Source: Psococerastis gibbosa
Lineage: Eukaryota > Arthropoda > Insecta > Psocodea > Psocidae
DNA length: 64,000 nucleotides
Direction: 5' to 3'
NCBI GenBank assembly: GCA_963971405.1
Contig: OZ020484.1
Span: 310,001-374,000, forward strand
Below the pieces are notes generated by a model that ran no database searches, was not told where the DNA came from, and saw only the letters and a program-made list of their open reading frames with translations. This document shows, piece after piece, positions 11,597 to 24,240 of the stretch. Both the position numbers and the translations under genes were made by a program. The number at the start of each line of letters is the position of its first letter. Positions within the stretch are counted from its first letter, which is position 1.

Positions 11597-11727
11597 ATTC
11601 CTCCTCATTTTAACCGAAATTATTGGGCTTGTGGTCCAGCGGTTAAGACGACGCCCCGGTTTGGCGCAGATCGTGGGTTCGAATCCCGCCAAGCCCAGTT
11701 TTTTCCATACCTTCTAATTTCGGTTAA
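11597..11727 (+). mobile_element. tRNA-bearing foldback element, best preserved core
   Basis: The tRNA-like core (11625-11697) is flanked on the left by CCTCCTCATT..TTAACCGAAATTA (ending 11622) and on the right by TAATTTCGGTTAA (11715-11727), a perfect 13-bp inverted repeat. The left arm matches the arms at 2.5 and 24.2 kb apart from an 18-bp or so deletion next to the tRNA. This is the third locus with arm material on both sides of the tRNA. Confidence 0.7.
11625..11697 (+). ncRNA. tRNA-like gene, 73 nt, unusual anticodon loop
   Basis: The length is exactly tRNA-like. The 7-bp acceptor stem (GGGCTTG/CAAGCCC) pairs perfectly. There is a 3-bp D stem, an anticodon stem with four of five pairs, a perfect 5-bp T stem counting one G-T pair, a TTCGAAT T-loop, an A box TGGTCCAGCGG and a B box GGTTCGAATCC. 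The anticodon loop CCGGTTT has C instead of the invariant T at position 33; read in register the anticodon would be GGT. The internal promoter is intact, so RNA polymerase III transcription is plausible. Decoding function is doubtful because of C33 and its repeat setting. Confidence 0.6.
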
Positions 11728-13270
11728 GTTATGGGGACACTGAAAAAGTACGGTAGACAATGGCAGATCCAGGATTTTTGTCAGCTGGGGTGCAAAGAGC
11801 TTGGCACAACATGCAACCCCTTGGCAGAAACAGCCCCCACCAATTTTGAAAGTACCCTCGCGGTGCGCCCCCCCCCCCCCCTCTGGAGTTACGGTGCAAA
11901 CGATGAGAGTTTCTTTCGTAACTTCATATACAGGTTACATGTTTACTTACGGAGAATTAATTCGGATAATAAAAAATAAACAATTGTGTGCCAACAGAGA
12001 TTATTATTTTGCTGTTAATTTTTTGCTGATTATTGCATATGCTAGGAATATAGAAAACTCTTTTCCTGGGCTCCATTGGTAAACAGTTGAAAGTCGTCTG
12101 CTGTGGAGCTGGTTAACTTTAATAACGCATTTAAATGGTTTAAATAATTCCTTGAGTGTCTTATTCTTTCCGTTGTTGGCTGGTGCAATTTTTGGTGGAA
12201 CCTAAAGGATAAAACATAATTTTAAAAACCCGTGTACGGACAGTATCTGTGACTGTATATGTGACAGTATCATTGGGACTGTGACCCATATCAGTCAGAT
12301 TGTCATAAGTTTATAACGTAAGTTACCTTGCATTAATCGTATATAATATATAATAATAAAAGAAGCCGGTTATTTCTGTTATGAAATGGGCTTTCAATGA
12401 CAAAAGGGGGTACATGCATTCAAACATTAATAATTAACCCTTATTACAATTTTCAACCCTTGCGCTAGGGCTACCTGCCATGTTGACAAAATCTCTGTGT
12501 GAACGTAAATAAAACACAAACCCTGGGCAGCTGCAGATAGCAGATTCAGGTATTTTCATTACACGTATTAAAGAATTTAAATTAACTACATTTACGTATG
12601 GCTTTAATTATCCGTATTTGTTTTGTTTCAAATGCCTGCTATGTAAACCATACCTACTGGATATGTCACAAAAATGGCAGGAGTGTATGCAGGCACGCCT
12701 TACAGCTACGGAATGTTATATTACACACTAAGCCAATTCATTTAGGAGTCTATTTCTTGAAGAAACCCCTCAACTATAGGTGCTATAAGTTCCTTCAGCG
12801 TGGAAACTCAATGGCAACCAAAAACACCTGCCAACTCCAATCAAAAGGTTCTGTCAGGTTAATGTGAACTCACCCAGGCGTATTCCAATTTGGCAGAGAA
12901 TCGGACCCTAAACCGGAGTACAGGGACTCGTCTTACAAGGAGCAATTCTCCCGGCTTCACTCAATTCTTTTGGCTACCTTAACCCGTATAAATAAACGCG
13001 GCTGCCAGACGTTGAGCTGACCCAAATGCCACTGGCAAAACTTGTGGAGTGGATCCACAGTGCTAGCTGTTGTCGCGTTTCATATCCCCCGGAGATCTAA
13101 AATGACTTGACTTGACTGAAAACACGTTCATCCTTATTACGGCACAGCTTACCCTCAGTAGTCCAGTTGATAGAGAAACCGACTGCGAAACGAAAGGGCG
13201 AGGCTGGACCAGTTCTGTCCAAATGTACTAGTGTACTTCAACATGACGTCAATCATCATTTTTATTTTAT
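11728..13270. other. Unassigned sequence; possible retroelement 3' end near 13.1 kb
   Basis: C14 at 11868-11881 lies after a GGCAGATCCAGGA motif like the ends of the 28.5 kb element, but no second end is found. At about 13100-13125 a short (ACTTG)n run could be the tail of a truncated LINE or SINE. No gene is supported. Confidence 0.35.
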
Positions 13271-13294
13271 TGCTTTCCAATTTATACGTAGTAT
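13271..13294 (+). repeat. Family A head fragment
   Basis: The first 24 bases of family A (TGCTTTCCAATTTATACG...) occur here and then similarity stops. It is a truncated copy. Confidence 0.55.
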
Positions 13295-16050
13295 TACTAG
13301 AAACTGGCATTAATTGGATTTTGTTAATTTTACGTACCTATAGCTTCTTACACAAACGCCCATATTGAAACCGCTACACTTATTCTATTATAAAAGGTTT
13401 GCCTACTGCCCAGTAATCAACCATCCAACCATTCAAACCTTGTTATAACGAAAGCAGAAGATAGGGCTGAAGAAACGGGAGCAGAGGCGAATGAAATATG
13501 AGAATTATGATTAAACCATTTCCACGCTTGTTGTAAATCACTGCCCTACTCATTAAACAATCCTTTTCGTCAGCCATATATCATACCCAACGCCACTGGC
13601 TATATTCATATGTTGGTACAACTCAAATCTTTGGACTCATATATCTTCGGACTCTTTCTTTCGGCAATTATTTTTAAGAGATACAACACTGAACAAGTTC
13701 TACAGTACAATACTAGGTTGTTGATTTAACCATCAGGCTACTTGGCGGTCGCAGGACTGAATTTTTTCGTCACAGTATTGCGAATTTTGCTGAAGATTTT
13801 ACACCTTTCTCTTATTAAAGATGCCCTATGTCAAGTTTTGACATTTTTTTAGTACAATTTCCAATATTGGTTGAGATTGTAATTAATTGGTGGAGGATGT
13901 GCTTGTTCAGCAACGCAAAGGAAATTTTGTTTTTATACTGATCATTCACCAATTACAAGTAAGTTGCCTAAGGTTTTGCCAGGTCTGCACCAAACAATTG
14001 CATTTCGAATGTGCATAAAAAGTCAAAAACGTCAGAAATTAGTTAGTTCGTCTGTTTCTTTTTCTAGAGACTAGTGATTGTAGGTACCTATAGAACAATT
14101 GACACACAGTTTATGCAAGCCATACGTATACAGTATATTTTTTTTTTTAAATGAATGAAAGCTAAAAAGAATGAGTTAGAAAAATCCTTAAAAGAAAGAG
14201 ATCATAGAAAAATATTCTTTACAAGCCCAGTTCTTTTATCGTAAAACACAAAAAGATCACACACGTTGGGTCCAAATGAATTAAGGCACGCTGCACCTTA
14301 AGGAATGCCCAAATTACGGGTCTATACAGGGTGGTTTCCAAAATACACCCTGTTATACACCATTGTCTACACCTTAATTGGATCTTAATATGTTAATTCA
14401 CCAAAGCATCTTAAGTTTTTGTTGACGCTATCTCATCATCAAACCCCACGTTGATGTGGTTTTTGTTTGTTTTGCTGACAGCTGCGACGTATTTTGTTTA
14501 TTTTGATGGCTTTAACATGAGAAAGGTGTTCATTTTGGTTTGTTCTTTTTTGCTAATACTCGTGCGTAGTCCAGTTGTTACACCGGTTAACTTTTAAATG
14601 CTACCTTTGACAGACGGATGGCAATTAAAGTAATTTTTTTTATAAATTAATTACTGGTGATTTGGTTGAGATAAGAGGCTGGTAATGACGGTGAAAAGTT
14701 TGTTGTCTCTAGGAATAATTTTTTATATAGATTGTCTGAGATTTCAATGTTTTGTTTGTGTTAAGCATAGGTTTTCTATGTGCAACCCAGTTTCGTCACG
14801 GTCGAAGTTAAGAAGTAATTTTTACTTAACAGCGCATAATATGGCAGTAAAAAACCTTAATTAAGAGGTAGTTGTCTCTTAATACGATTTATGTCTTTTT
14901 TTACAGGTTTCTTAATCAATTAAAAAAATTGCCCCAAATTTTTATAGCCTAATATTGTTATACAATAATATGTCAGGAGGGGGCAGGGAGTTGTCCTCTT
15001 CATACGAACTATACAGTAAGTTATTATAATTTTGGCTAAGCTTCAGGAATAAAAATGCTATTTTTTTTTTTTGTGACAAAAATGGTTATACTTCATCAAA
15101 TTTAAATGAGCAAGAAATCTATGACACCAACATAATTTTGCTTTTAATTATTATCGTTATAAAGTAATTGAGAGGATTTATTTTCCCCTTTCATCACTGA
15201 CCACGCGGCCAGGGTTTCTGAATCCCCATCATTTATAGTAATTTTCACGATACGGCAGAACCTTTCTTAGTTTTACAATTCTGTAGCACATGTTTGCGTT
15301 TTCATGCATCAAATTAAGTTATTAATTCCGGGCTAACATCTGCTAAACTCCACAAAATTTCGAAAAAAACGAACGGAAGCTAATGAAACCAGATGGCCAG
15401 TAAATATGTTTCCCCGTCGTTACCATGTGATTGATATTTTTCGTTTCACCATGCCTGATTTGATTCCTAGCATATACACGGCTCGGATTATCCAATATTG
15501 GTTTTCGATAGCGTGTTTTGGTTATCCTGACATTAAATTACTTTTTACTAGAATTTCTTCATAAGCCTCTACAGTCTACATGTAGGCCTATGCATATATA
15601 CAATTTTCATGATATTGTACACGAGGCATCTGTTAATGTAAAGATTGAAAGTGTTATACCTCTTACACATCTTTTGAGCCTCTTTACATTTGAACCATAT
15701 TTGTGTTATTTGTGTCTTTGTTTACTCCAAAAAAGTCGATAGGTGAAGAATTTCTGACATCCCTCATCGGTGCGATATTCAGCCCAATGAAAACTAATTT
15801 CTACATGGATGTAGGCCAAACACACATTTCGTTGATTAAAGATGTTATTAGCCTTCCGAACTTAAGTTACAGAGAATGACCATACATTCCTGACAGTTGT
15901 TCCTACGGGTGAAACCGTTAAATTCACAAATAAAAGTACCCAAAGCCTTCTCATTTGTACCAAAGTATTTATTATAGAATAATATTTGAAATACGAAATG
16001 TATTGATAGTTAGCAGTGAATAGCTTCATAGGTCTGGTGACGTGTCCAAG
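13295..16050. other. Unassigned AT-rich sequence
   Basis: No gene or clear repeat is seen. TACAGGGTG at about 14325 resembles a common invertebrate transposon end but has no partner within a few hundred bases. Confidence 0.4.
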
Positions 16051-16520
16051 TAACTTCTTGTAGGTACTGTAGTTGTTTTCTTGTCTTGTTTCAAATTTAA
16101 AAGAAAGCTGACCGCAGTGAACCAAATCGTGCACGAAGCTGTACCTGCAGGTACACCGTCGTTCTGGTGCCTGCCTTCTCCGTTACGTCTTCATCGATCT
16201 TCTCCATTCTTTTGCTCTCCTCGGTTTAAAGTGTCTCCAGAGACTAACAAGAAACGTGACGCTTTGTGTCACACTCCAATAGTCAGTTCTGTGACTCAAG
16301 AAGACTTGAATGGCGCGATCATCATGTCCAGTGGGACGGCCCGGCCATGACAAAGTTACTGGAGGGTAACAATGGAACGACGCTGACAACTGCTTTTTTA
16401 GACACTAATTGTGCAGAATTAAAACCGTTTCAAAGTAAAGAATGTCTACTTGTAGAAGGTGATGCGAGTAAGAGCAACCCTAGTGTCAGGGATGCATTTG
16501 AAAGCTGCCGTGTTTGATTA
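16051..16520 (+). other. Overlapping short open frames, function unknown
   Basis: Two overlapping plus-strand frames (16081-16350 and 16266-16517) and one minus-strand frame occur in a locally G/C-richer stretch. The translation of the second (about 83 residues, containing LLEGNNGTTLTTAFLD) is compositionally protein-like. I recognise no domain and see no convincing splice sites on both sides. It might be a host exon, but the evidence is weak. Confidence 0.15.
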
Positions 16521-19500
16521 ATTTTATTTATTTTGGCCAAATTAAAAAAAAGTCAAGCAAATGCATCTACTAAGAATTAAGATATTTTGGAATTTTTATT
16601 TTTATATAGGCAGGAAAAGTTGTCACTCTACTCCCTTTCATATAAGAAAGCAATAGGCCATCTGTAAAGACAGGGCGAATCTGCATAATTCAAGCTGATG
16701 CTTTTACCGTTGACAAATGAAGGCTCAGTATCGTGGGTTTATTTCAGTAATATTTTACATACTTCGTCATAGTAAATAAAATAATACAACTTAGTCGAGT
16801 ATTACTGAAATAGCCTACATTAAAAGCAACCGCTTTCGTCCAAGTCTGTAGCCTAACGATGGCCTGGTGCTGAAACCGGTTGCTAGGTTGGCTTAGTAAT
16901 AGAACAAAAGTCCTGATTTATTTATTTATTTGCTTTTAGTATACCTAATTTTGTAAAACTTGACAAAGTTATTTTATATTATTTACTATCGCGGTTTTTG
17001 CCTAAATTTTGCTATTATGTGCGTCCTTAATGCTTAAATTAATGAACTATATAGGCTTTACATTTAAAATACTGTATCACTGTATGTTGTCCACGTACAT
17101 AAATTGATGAAGATAATTATTATCATTGCTTTGCATTTGAATTAAATTAATTTTATTATACCACCTTAGGGATGTAAACACAAGTTTACAGCTCTTGTTC
17201 ACATTATGGTACGTTCAGCAAAGTAACCTGAGACAGTTGGACTAGGCTCGCACATAAATTTAGTAGGCTAATTATTAAATAAATAATAAAATTTAAATGT
17301 TCTTCCAGTGGACAACCAACAAGCGTAAAACCTAAGTTAGCGTACGTGAATTATTGTTGTACAAGACGACAACATTACAAAAGTACGTGTACGGTCGTGG
17401 TCCGTTGACAAGTTAAGCGGGTAAACGTGACAAAAAGGGTTAGATAACGTCAAGCCTATTAACCACCAACTCAAAAAATATGTCGCGGAAAATACAGCCT
17501 TTGGCCCCAATCGCGCCAGAGGGGTCTCGTATTACCACGTAACTAGAAATATGAGAAAAAGACGGATTTTACGGTTTTGAGGCTACCCCCGAGAAAATCA
17601 AGCCTGAGCCTCTGTTCATGACGTCAATAGAGAAAGTGTACTTTCTAGAGGTGTCAAAAATATTGTGTTAACAAATGAATCATAAAAACGTTGAGATATG
17701 TGTATGCTCATGTTAACTCTCTTAACTTAGCTAGAGTGGTTCAGTTGTTCATATTAAAGACATTATTCATTTATATTATATATTTATTATACTCTTATTA
17801 CTATAATTAGTTATTACTACGGAAGTACCCAGGTAGGGAAAAATAAATTCATGAATTTTAGTTAGGTACCAGTTACAGAAGAGTTTAAAAAAAGACTTAA
17901 TAACGATTGTTAGGTCTTAATATTGTCGGAGGTACCTATTTTGTTCCGGAGCAGAGTCAACAAGGCTTACAAGACACTGATGACTGTTGATAAGCTCAGT
18001 AAAGGAGCTAGGTGATTTGCATGCGGGTGATGACGCGGGACAATTGTCGTGCTGACCTGCCACGACTTGACGGCCTGTCTACTGCTATTGTTTGTAAACA
18101 GTGACAGCTAGTGTCGTGGAATAGGTCCACAATATATAAGGCATTTACTTGTTTTTATTTAATATTACATGTTTTTTCATTTAAATTGCTTTACCGAAGA
18201 AAAAATAAATAAAAGTGCCAAAATCCAACTATTTTTTTCCAAATAATTCTCCTGCTTATACAACAGTTGTCCAGTTCATTGGTGTCCTTATGATGCCCAC
18301 CCGTAGATACAAGCATGAATCTAAAAAGAAAAGAAATTCTCTCATTAAATTCACAGTCAAATTCACTGAAAACTCAACAGCATTAAAAATTGAATGTATG
18401 TATAAGAAATGCGTAAAAACTGTATTTTGTTGGACCTCCACTATTTTGGGTCTATATTTTCAAAAAAATTTCCACTGGGCACACTTTCACACTTTCGGGC
18501 CCCCCTATTTCCACTTTTATGAATACGATTATTCTGTAAAATCTGAAGTTTTTTCAATTAAAATTCGTAAAACTCTGTTTTGAACCTTTACTTTTAAACA
18601 TAATCTAAACAACCCTAGATCCGCCTACAGTCCCTGCTATATTCTCGTGAACATTACATTAATTTGGTTAGAAATTTTACAAATTTGAATTTTATAGCCC
18701 TACAATATTAACCTCTGACTAAATTATCTGCTGAATGAATAGTAGTAAACTTAATAATGCATTACACTAAAATTATGTTATTAAAGTGTGGCAATGCAAA
18801 TTATCCTGAACCTGTCGTATTACCACATTAACACACTGTTGATAAATATTTTTTTGTGAATGCATCCATCAGATCCAAAAGTGATAATAAAAATGTCAAA
18901 TTATACGCAGGCAAAACAGAAAGTTAATGCATATGGTGTGGACGTTTTTGCTGTAATTTTTTTGTGAGATAAAAGAGAAGTGGATTTGGAATGAAAAATG
19001 TTTTTATGCTGCAACCTAATAGTTTTTATCATTTTTTTTTTAATTCACCTCCATTGATAACAACGATCTGAGGACACAAATAATAATCAGATAATTTGGG
19101 ATAGGAGCTTTTCGCATGATTCAACTGCTTGACAATTCATCAGATTTGTCCTAAGGGCTAAGTGAGTAATTGCATTATATTATAATAAAGGTTTTGTACA
19201 GTTTTATACAACTTTGAAAAATTTGAGACTCATGGAGTGGACATTTTGGCTTCCAAAAGAGTCCCGTGCACCGGCACCAGACCAACCAAAGGGTTTATTC
19301 TCTATTAAAATTTTTTATTGAAGAAGCTCCTGCAGCCTTACAGCTGCCAGCAGGTTGTGAATTGGGACACAAAAGGACGTATTCAAGGCTTAACCCTATA
19401 TATACCATCACTGCCGGTAGGGCCACTGCTTAACCACAGCTTCTAATTACAGAAGTTGTGGAGGAGATCATTTACTTATCTTCAGATCTAGCGGGCCGCT

Positions 19501-21063
19501 AAGTTGTCCTGCCGCAGAGTTTTTACAGTCAGAATTGTAAAAAGAACTAAATTAGTACAAACTAGGCCTATGCATGAAATGTGAAATAGACCTACACGCG
19601 ACTCTTCTCAAGGCTGGCACGTGGCGAAACTTTGGGAAAATGTTACTGCTTTGAGACAATGTCGTATGTCAGCTGTAAAATATTTTCCCAGCGATTCACA
19701 CGCTACAACTTTGGGATTTATGGAGTAGAATTTAAAAACACTCTGGCTTTTCTTTTTAAATGTTTTTAGCTTTTAATATAAGCCCAACAAACATGTCACA
19801 CAAATGCTTTATTTGACGAAAAGAAAAGAGACCAAGTGTCATGACAACCTATTGAGGGTATAGGCTTGAGGACTGGTGGAGATTCCTCCCTGTTGTTTTG
19901 GGATGTTGTGCCAGGCAGTCTTTTTTCGCCTTACCGTTGAAGGTAAGGTACCTATTGGGTATTTTTCTTTATGCCGAGTCTTGAACCTGTGGCTTCAGTT
20001 TACTAGTGCAGTTTCCCGTGAACTGGACTATGGCGGTGCAGCGTATAGAAAAAAGGTACCACCTAATTTAACAAGAAGAATAAAACACAGCCTAATTCAA
20101 TCCGACATTAAGAGCTCAATTTCGAACAGCACCTGCTCATACCTTAGGTAAACAACACGAGGTTATTAAATAATAAATTCGTTGCTAATCGCGGGCCTAC
20201 AGGTACATGGGAGGTACAGGCTCAGTTTTCGGAAAACCAACATTGCCTCCTCCTGCATTAATAATGGGCAATTGGTAGTAATTATTTTTTTTGTTGTTGC
20301 TATCACCTGTCTAGTTGAGGGCTTGTTAAGTAAATACACCTGCTGCATGCTGGGAAAATTACTGCTCTCACGAACACCGCCATCACTCATGTTAAAATTA
20401 GGAGATCAAACTTTATGTTTCCCTCGAAATGTGGAGCTAGTGGACTCAGGTTATAAATAATTCGGTTGGTTGTGCTATTGTTTTTGTCCAGTATTATGAT
20501 TCTCCTGCAGCCCGGTATGCTGTACATTTAAATAGATATAGTCCAAATGGTTGTAGTCCAACGGAAAGTTTGGACTACGCTAGACAAGACCATTGGCTGC
20601 AATTTGTGCAATTGGTCAGCTGATAAGAACTTGTCCGACAGCCGTAGGTACCGTTGACGGTAATGTGCTGGAGTTGGTTGAATCATTCTCTTCAATATAA
20701 TAAGCCATGTATATCACTCAATATACTTCATAAGTAATTACATCTAAATATAAATTTCCTGGGAACGCGATCGTTAATAAATCAGTTGTAAGTAAATAAC
20801 GAGCATAGATTTACCAACAAAGGGATTGGTTATGGATATTTAAACATAATCATAGTACTCAATCTAAGGCCAATTGGCGAGCCACATTGGTTTTAGGCTA
20901 TGAATACGGTAATGGTAATATAATGGAACATGTTTCCACTATGTGGGCGATCTAGTCACGAAAACTTTGGTAGCCGTGTTTACCGTAAATATTTACTGGT
21001 CCCGTCTTCTTCTTCGTTTCAACATGTTCATCAGTAGAGGCCAGAGGGCGCAGCCATAGTATC
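16521..21063. other. Unassigned AT-rich sequence
   Basis: No gene is supported. A 14-15 bp inverted repeat (TATTTCAGTAATA type) occurs at about 16740 and 16800. A 9-bp stem hairpin (GTAGTCCAA) lies at 20553-20578. CTAGATCCGCCTACAG at about 18613-18628 looks like the right end of a GGATCTA-type TIR element whose left end is missing. Confidence 0.35.
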
Positions 21064-21216
21064 ACGCAGCGTAATGGTAACGACTTCGACGTTCCCCCGA
21101 TAGGTCGTCGGTTCAAGTCCCACACTCATTGTGAAAAAATTATTACTCTGTACAGTTTTCGTAATCAAATAAAAACACACATGCGTTACAAAGTAATAAT
21201 TTTTTCACAATGAGTG
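21064..21216 (+). repeat. tRNA-derived SINE head followed by a 31-bp stem hairpin
   Basis: 21064-21128 resembles the right part of a tRNA, with GGTTCAAGTCC as a near-canonical B box and TAATGGTAACG upstream. It runs into a strong inverted repeat: 21123-21152 (CACTCATTGTGAAAAAATTA...) pairs with 21186-21216 with one or two mismatches around a 33-nt loop. The hairpin starts inside the tRNA T-arm/acceptor region, so RNA from this locus would end in a long AT-rich stem. Confidence 0.55.
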
Positions 21217-23035
21217 ACAGCGAGTTTTACAAAGTTACTAAGGAGACTATTATGTTTATTCAAGTGCCACAGTTAATGTTAATTTTGCTTAGACCACCAC
21301 CTGTATGTATACGTTTATTGATTGTATGAAACACTGTAACTTCCGTAGATATGACCTGATTTTGATGAAACTTGATGCCACAAATATTTATCATACAAGT
21401 GTCTTGATCAAGTTAAAACCCAGTTTAATCCGGCGTTTGTTTCAAAATGGTGGCCGATCAAAAAAAAAAAAATCATTTAGCCTATGTTACCTCATATTCA
21501 TATCTCATGTTAATATTGGTCACAGAGGAATGGAGTAAAATGTGACTCACAGCCCGTCTTATTAACTCAAGTAATTATTGTCATTCACACTTTTTACGAC
21601 AAATCAACGATTTCAAGATTTTAAGGCGTCCAGTCGAAGTGAAAATGTGATATATTTTAAGCAAATCTACATTGTGGTTGGAAATTTGGAGCACAGGAGT
21701 GTTTTGTTTGTTGAAAAGAATGGAATCGATAGAGCCCTCTCTCTGGCTAGCTTAATCGTAGGGCAGTGAAGTGATAAGCTTCTTCGAGTAATTGCAGCCT
21801 GCAGGTGGTGAGTTAGAGCTCGCTACATGTCTTAAAATCTTCAAGCTTTCTCCACTTGGTCTTATGGTAATATTTCCCCCAAATTCAACATAGAACCTCA
21901 CTACCCTGACCGCCAACTTTAAAACCGCTCCTGAAGATTAACCGGGATAGGCGTACTAAACACGACACAAAGAAAAACCATCACATACAACAACTAATTT
22001 AGACTTGTTTATTTGTAAATGACATTTTCAAGTACTTTAATGTAGTCAATATTGGATAATAATAAGACTACATCTACATATTTAGTAGATATTCCTCCCA
22101 TGGGACGCTCGTTGCCTTTGTCGCTTACTTGGTTACTTGTAAATGATTGGCCGTATATTCTTGTTATAGGTATTTTTCAACGACTTGCTATGAACATGGG
22201 TTGGCTTCTTCTTAAGGTGTTATTGTTATTTATCTTGACATGTTATACCATGGTAAAAATGATAACGGTAGGTTTTCCATTGAAAGAGTTGGGTTGTTGG
22301 GGTGCCCTTTATTGGGTGTACATTCATGCAGTAAATCAGGTCCTTGACTTTACTTCTAAAAAAGTAATGTAATTATTATAAGTTGGGTACTTGCCATAAT
22401 GACACCAGAAAAACGTACGCCCATATTATATTGTGTATCGGAGTGCGCTCCAGTATGTAGCCTACTTATTTAAATAAGGTCGTAATAGTACTATAGATAA
22501 TCCAAAATATGTTGGAACGGTATCACTCGCAGTAATTCGGGTGTTTCCGTCGTTATTTATACATTCAAATTATCCAAAAGAACTTTAATTATGACGTTAG
22601 CACTTAATCGTGGGTTGCAAAATCGTATCTCACGTCAAGCAAGGAAAACTATTTCAATGCCAAAGCCCGGAGAATAATTTTTAATTTCAGTAATTATTTC
22701 AAAAAGGAAGCTGAATCAAGTGGCAATAAGATTTTCATGAATGTTTCAAGAAGTCCGACATCAGCTAGTAATGATATGATGCCATTTAATGCGTTGAAAG
22801 TGGATTAATTTGAATTATTTCATTGTTTTTTATTAGTTTTAAATTCTTTTATTATTTTTGTTTGCAGGTGGAAATGCCAACATGAGCCTCATCCACGACT
22901 ATAGCCTACATCGCATCCACCCGGCAGCAGACTGGTTTTATTACACCGGCAATGAAGAGGAAAATGCCATTTTATTTTATATGATTTTAACACTTGTGAA
23001 ATCAGAAGAACGCTTCACTATTTCCATAGGAGCCG
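21217..23035. other. Unassigned sequence with one hydrophobic open frame
   Basis: The frame at 22052-22372 (106 residues) is rich in Leu, Trp and Val and could contain two membrane segments. No family is recognised and AT-rich DNA often gives such frames. Nothing else is supported. Confidence 0.25.
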
Positions 23036-23895
23036 TAAGGAACGAACTAGTGTCAATACAGCTGCTCCACAAACTACAAAGTCCAGGAAAGAAGAGAATC
23101 CGTTTGCACCATTACATTGTTAGGAGGCTCGGCTAAGTCGGCTTTCGGTGGAAGAAATCAGAAGACAGCCAGAAAATCCTAATGGAAACGGCCAAAGTTA
23201 GTCTATGGATAAATTTCATTAGGAGCATAACACATTTTCGTGCAGAAGGCCGTCCAATTGTGTTCACACTGGCAAGGAATAGGATGGAGCGACAACTCTG
23301 AAATTTGATTCTAGATCACAATCGGAATGTAGGATTGGTTGATCATTCTACATGGAAGGGGCAAGATGGGGATTATAAATAGTGCACTCCTTGTCTTTAA
23401 ATCTGGCCAATCTGGTGAAGACTACCATGGTGCTGTATGAACGCTGGTACTTACAAAAGGTGGTTGGTAGAAATGTTGATCCCAAACTTACCACCAAGAA
23501 ATGTCTTGGTAATGAACAACGCGTCTTATCACTGTGACTAACAAAGCTCCAAATTCAAATAGCAGAAAAATGAATGAATGGTTGCGTGAGATTGGAACAC
23601 CATTCACTGAGATGGTGCTGCTCAAAACCGAGCTATATATGATATTACAAGAATATCAAGAGTCTCCAAGAAAACTATTTATGAAATTGATTAAATTTTG
23701 GCACTAGCAGGGATACAATTCTGAGACAATACCTGACCTCAACCCGATTGAGAAAGGATTTAAAACACTACGTGGCAGTGCACAACGTTGAATTATCATT
23801 GCCAGTTTGGCTAAAATGTATTTAATTGAGAGGTTGAGCTCATTAATAATATTGCCAGTTTGTGTAACCACAAAACCACCCGAAGGTTGCATATT
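23036..23895 (+). pseudogene. Degenerate IS630/Tc1-like DDE transposase
   Basis: Pieces of a transposase occur in order across three frames: SPGKKR (about 23083), GFRWKKS (about 23142), FRAEGRPIVFT (about 23238), then after 23437 MNAGTYKRWLVEMLIPNLPPRNVLVMNNASYH, NKAPNSNSRKMNEWLREIGTPF, LKTELY (about 23543-23635), and DLNPIE at 23735-23752. This matches the layout of DDE_3-type transposases. The second catalytic motif is normally MDNASYHS; here the Asp codon at 23515-23517 reads AAC (Asn). The third motif keeps its Glu. Multiple frameshifts, stops and an apparent N-terminal deletion show it is inactive. No TIRs were located. Confidence 0.75.
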
Positions 23896-24240
23896 ACAGT
23901 AGCTAAATCTTTAATTAGCACAAATAATATAGTGTGTTTAAAACATATGGTAATAATCATAATTGTTCCAGTTAATTGGAATTTCAAACCATTTTAATTA
24001 AAGCAATTATTAATGGGTGCTTGTAGAACATAATAATGAAAATGCAATCAAACCTGCTCAATAATCTACTTATATCGCGGCAATAAGTACAGACCACTAG
24101 CGCCTACAGCCTCACGCCGGACGTCTCCTGCCCCAGTACACACAGATTTGCCGATTTGTCGACGTCTTTGCCACTGCAGGGATAGGGCTTTATTGGTGAA
24201 TGGTTGGTGCAAATCCACCAATGTTTTTTTATTAATTTAA

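Noticed and set aside
11625-11697. A working host tRNA gene
   Set aside because: C at position 33, an imperfect anticodon stem and the repetitive inverted-arm context point to a mobile repeat, although the promoter boxes are intact.
14320-14375. Transposon end beginning TACAGGGTG
   Set aside because: The partner end was not found, and the word is common in invertebrate DNA.
20553-20578. Hairpin with 9-bp perfect stem
   Set aside because: It is too short to distinguish from chance in 64 kb and has no associated gene or terminator context.
22052-22372. Membrane-protein-like open frame
   Set aside because: The hydrophobic composition follows from T-rich DNA; no family features are seen.
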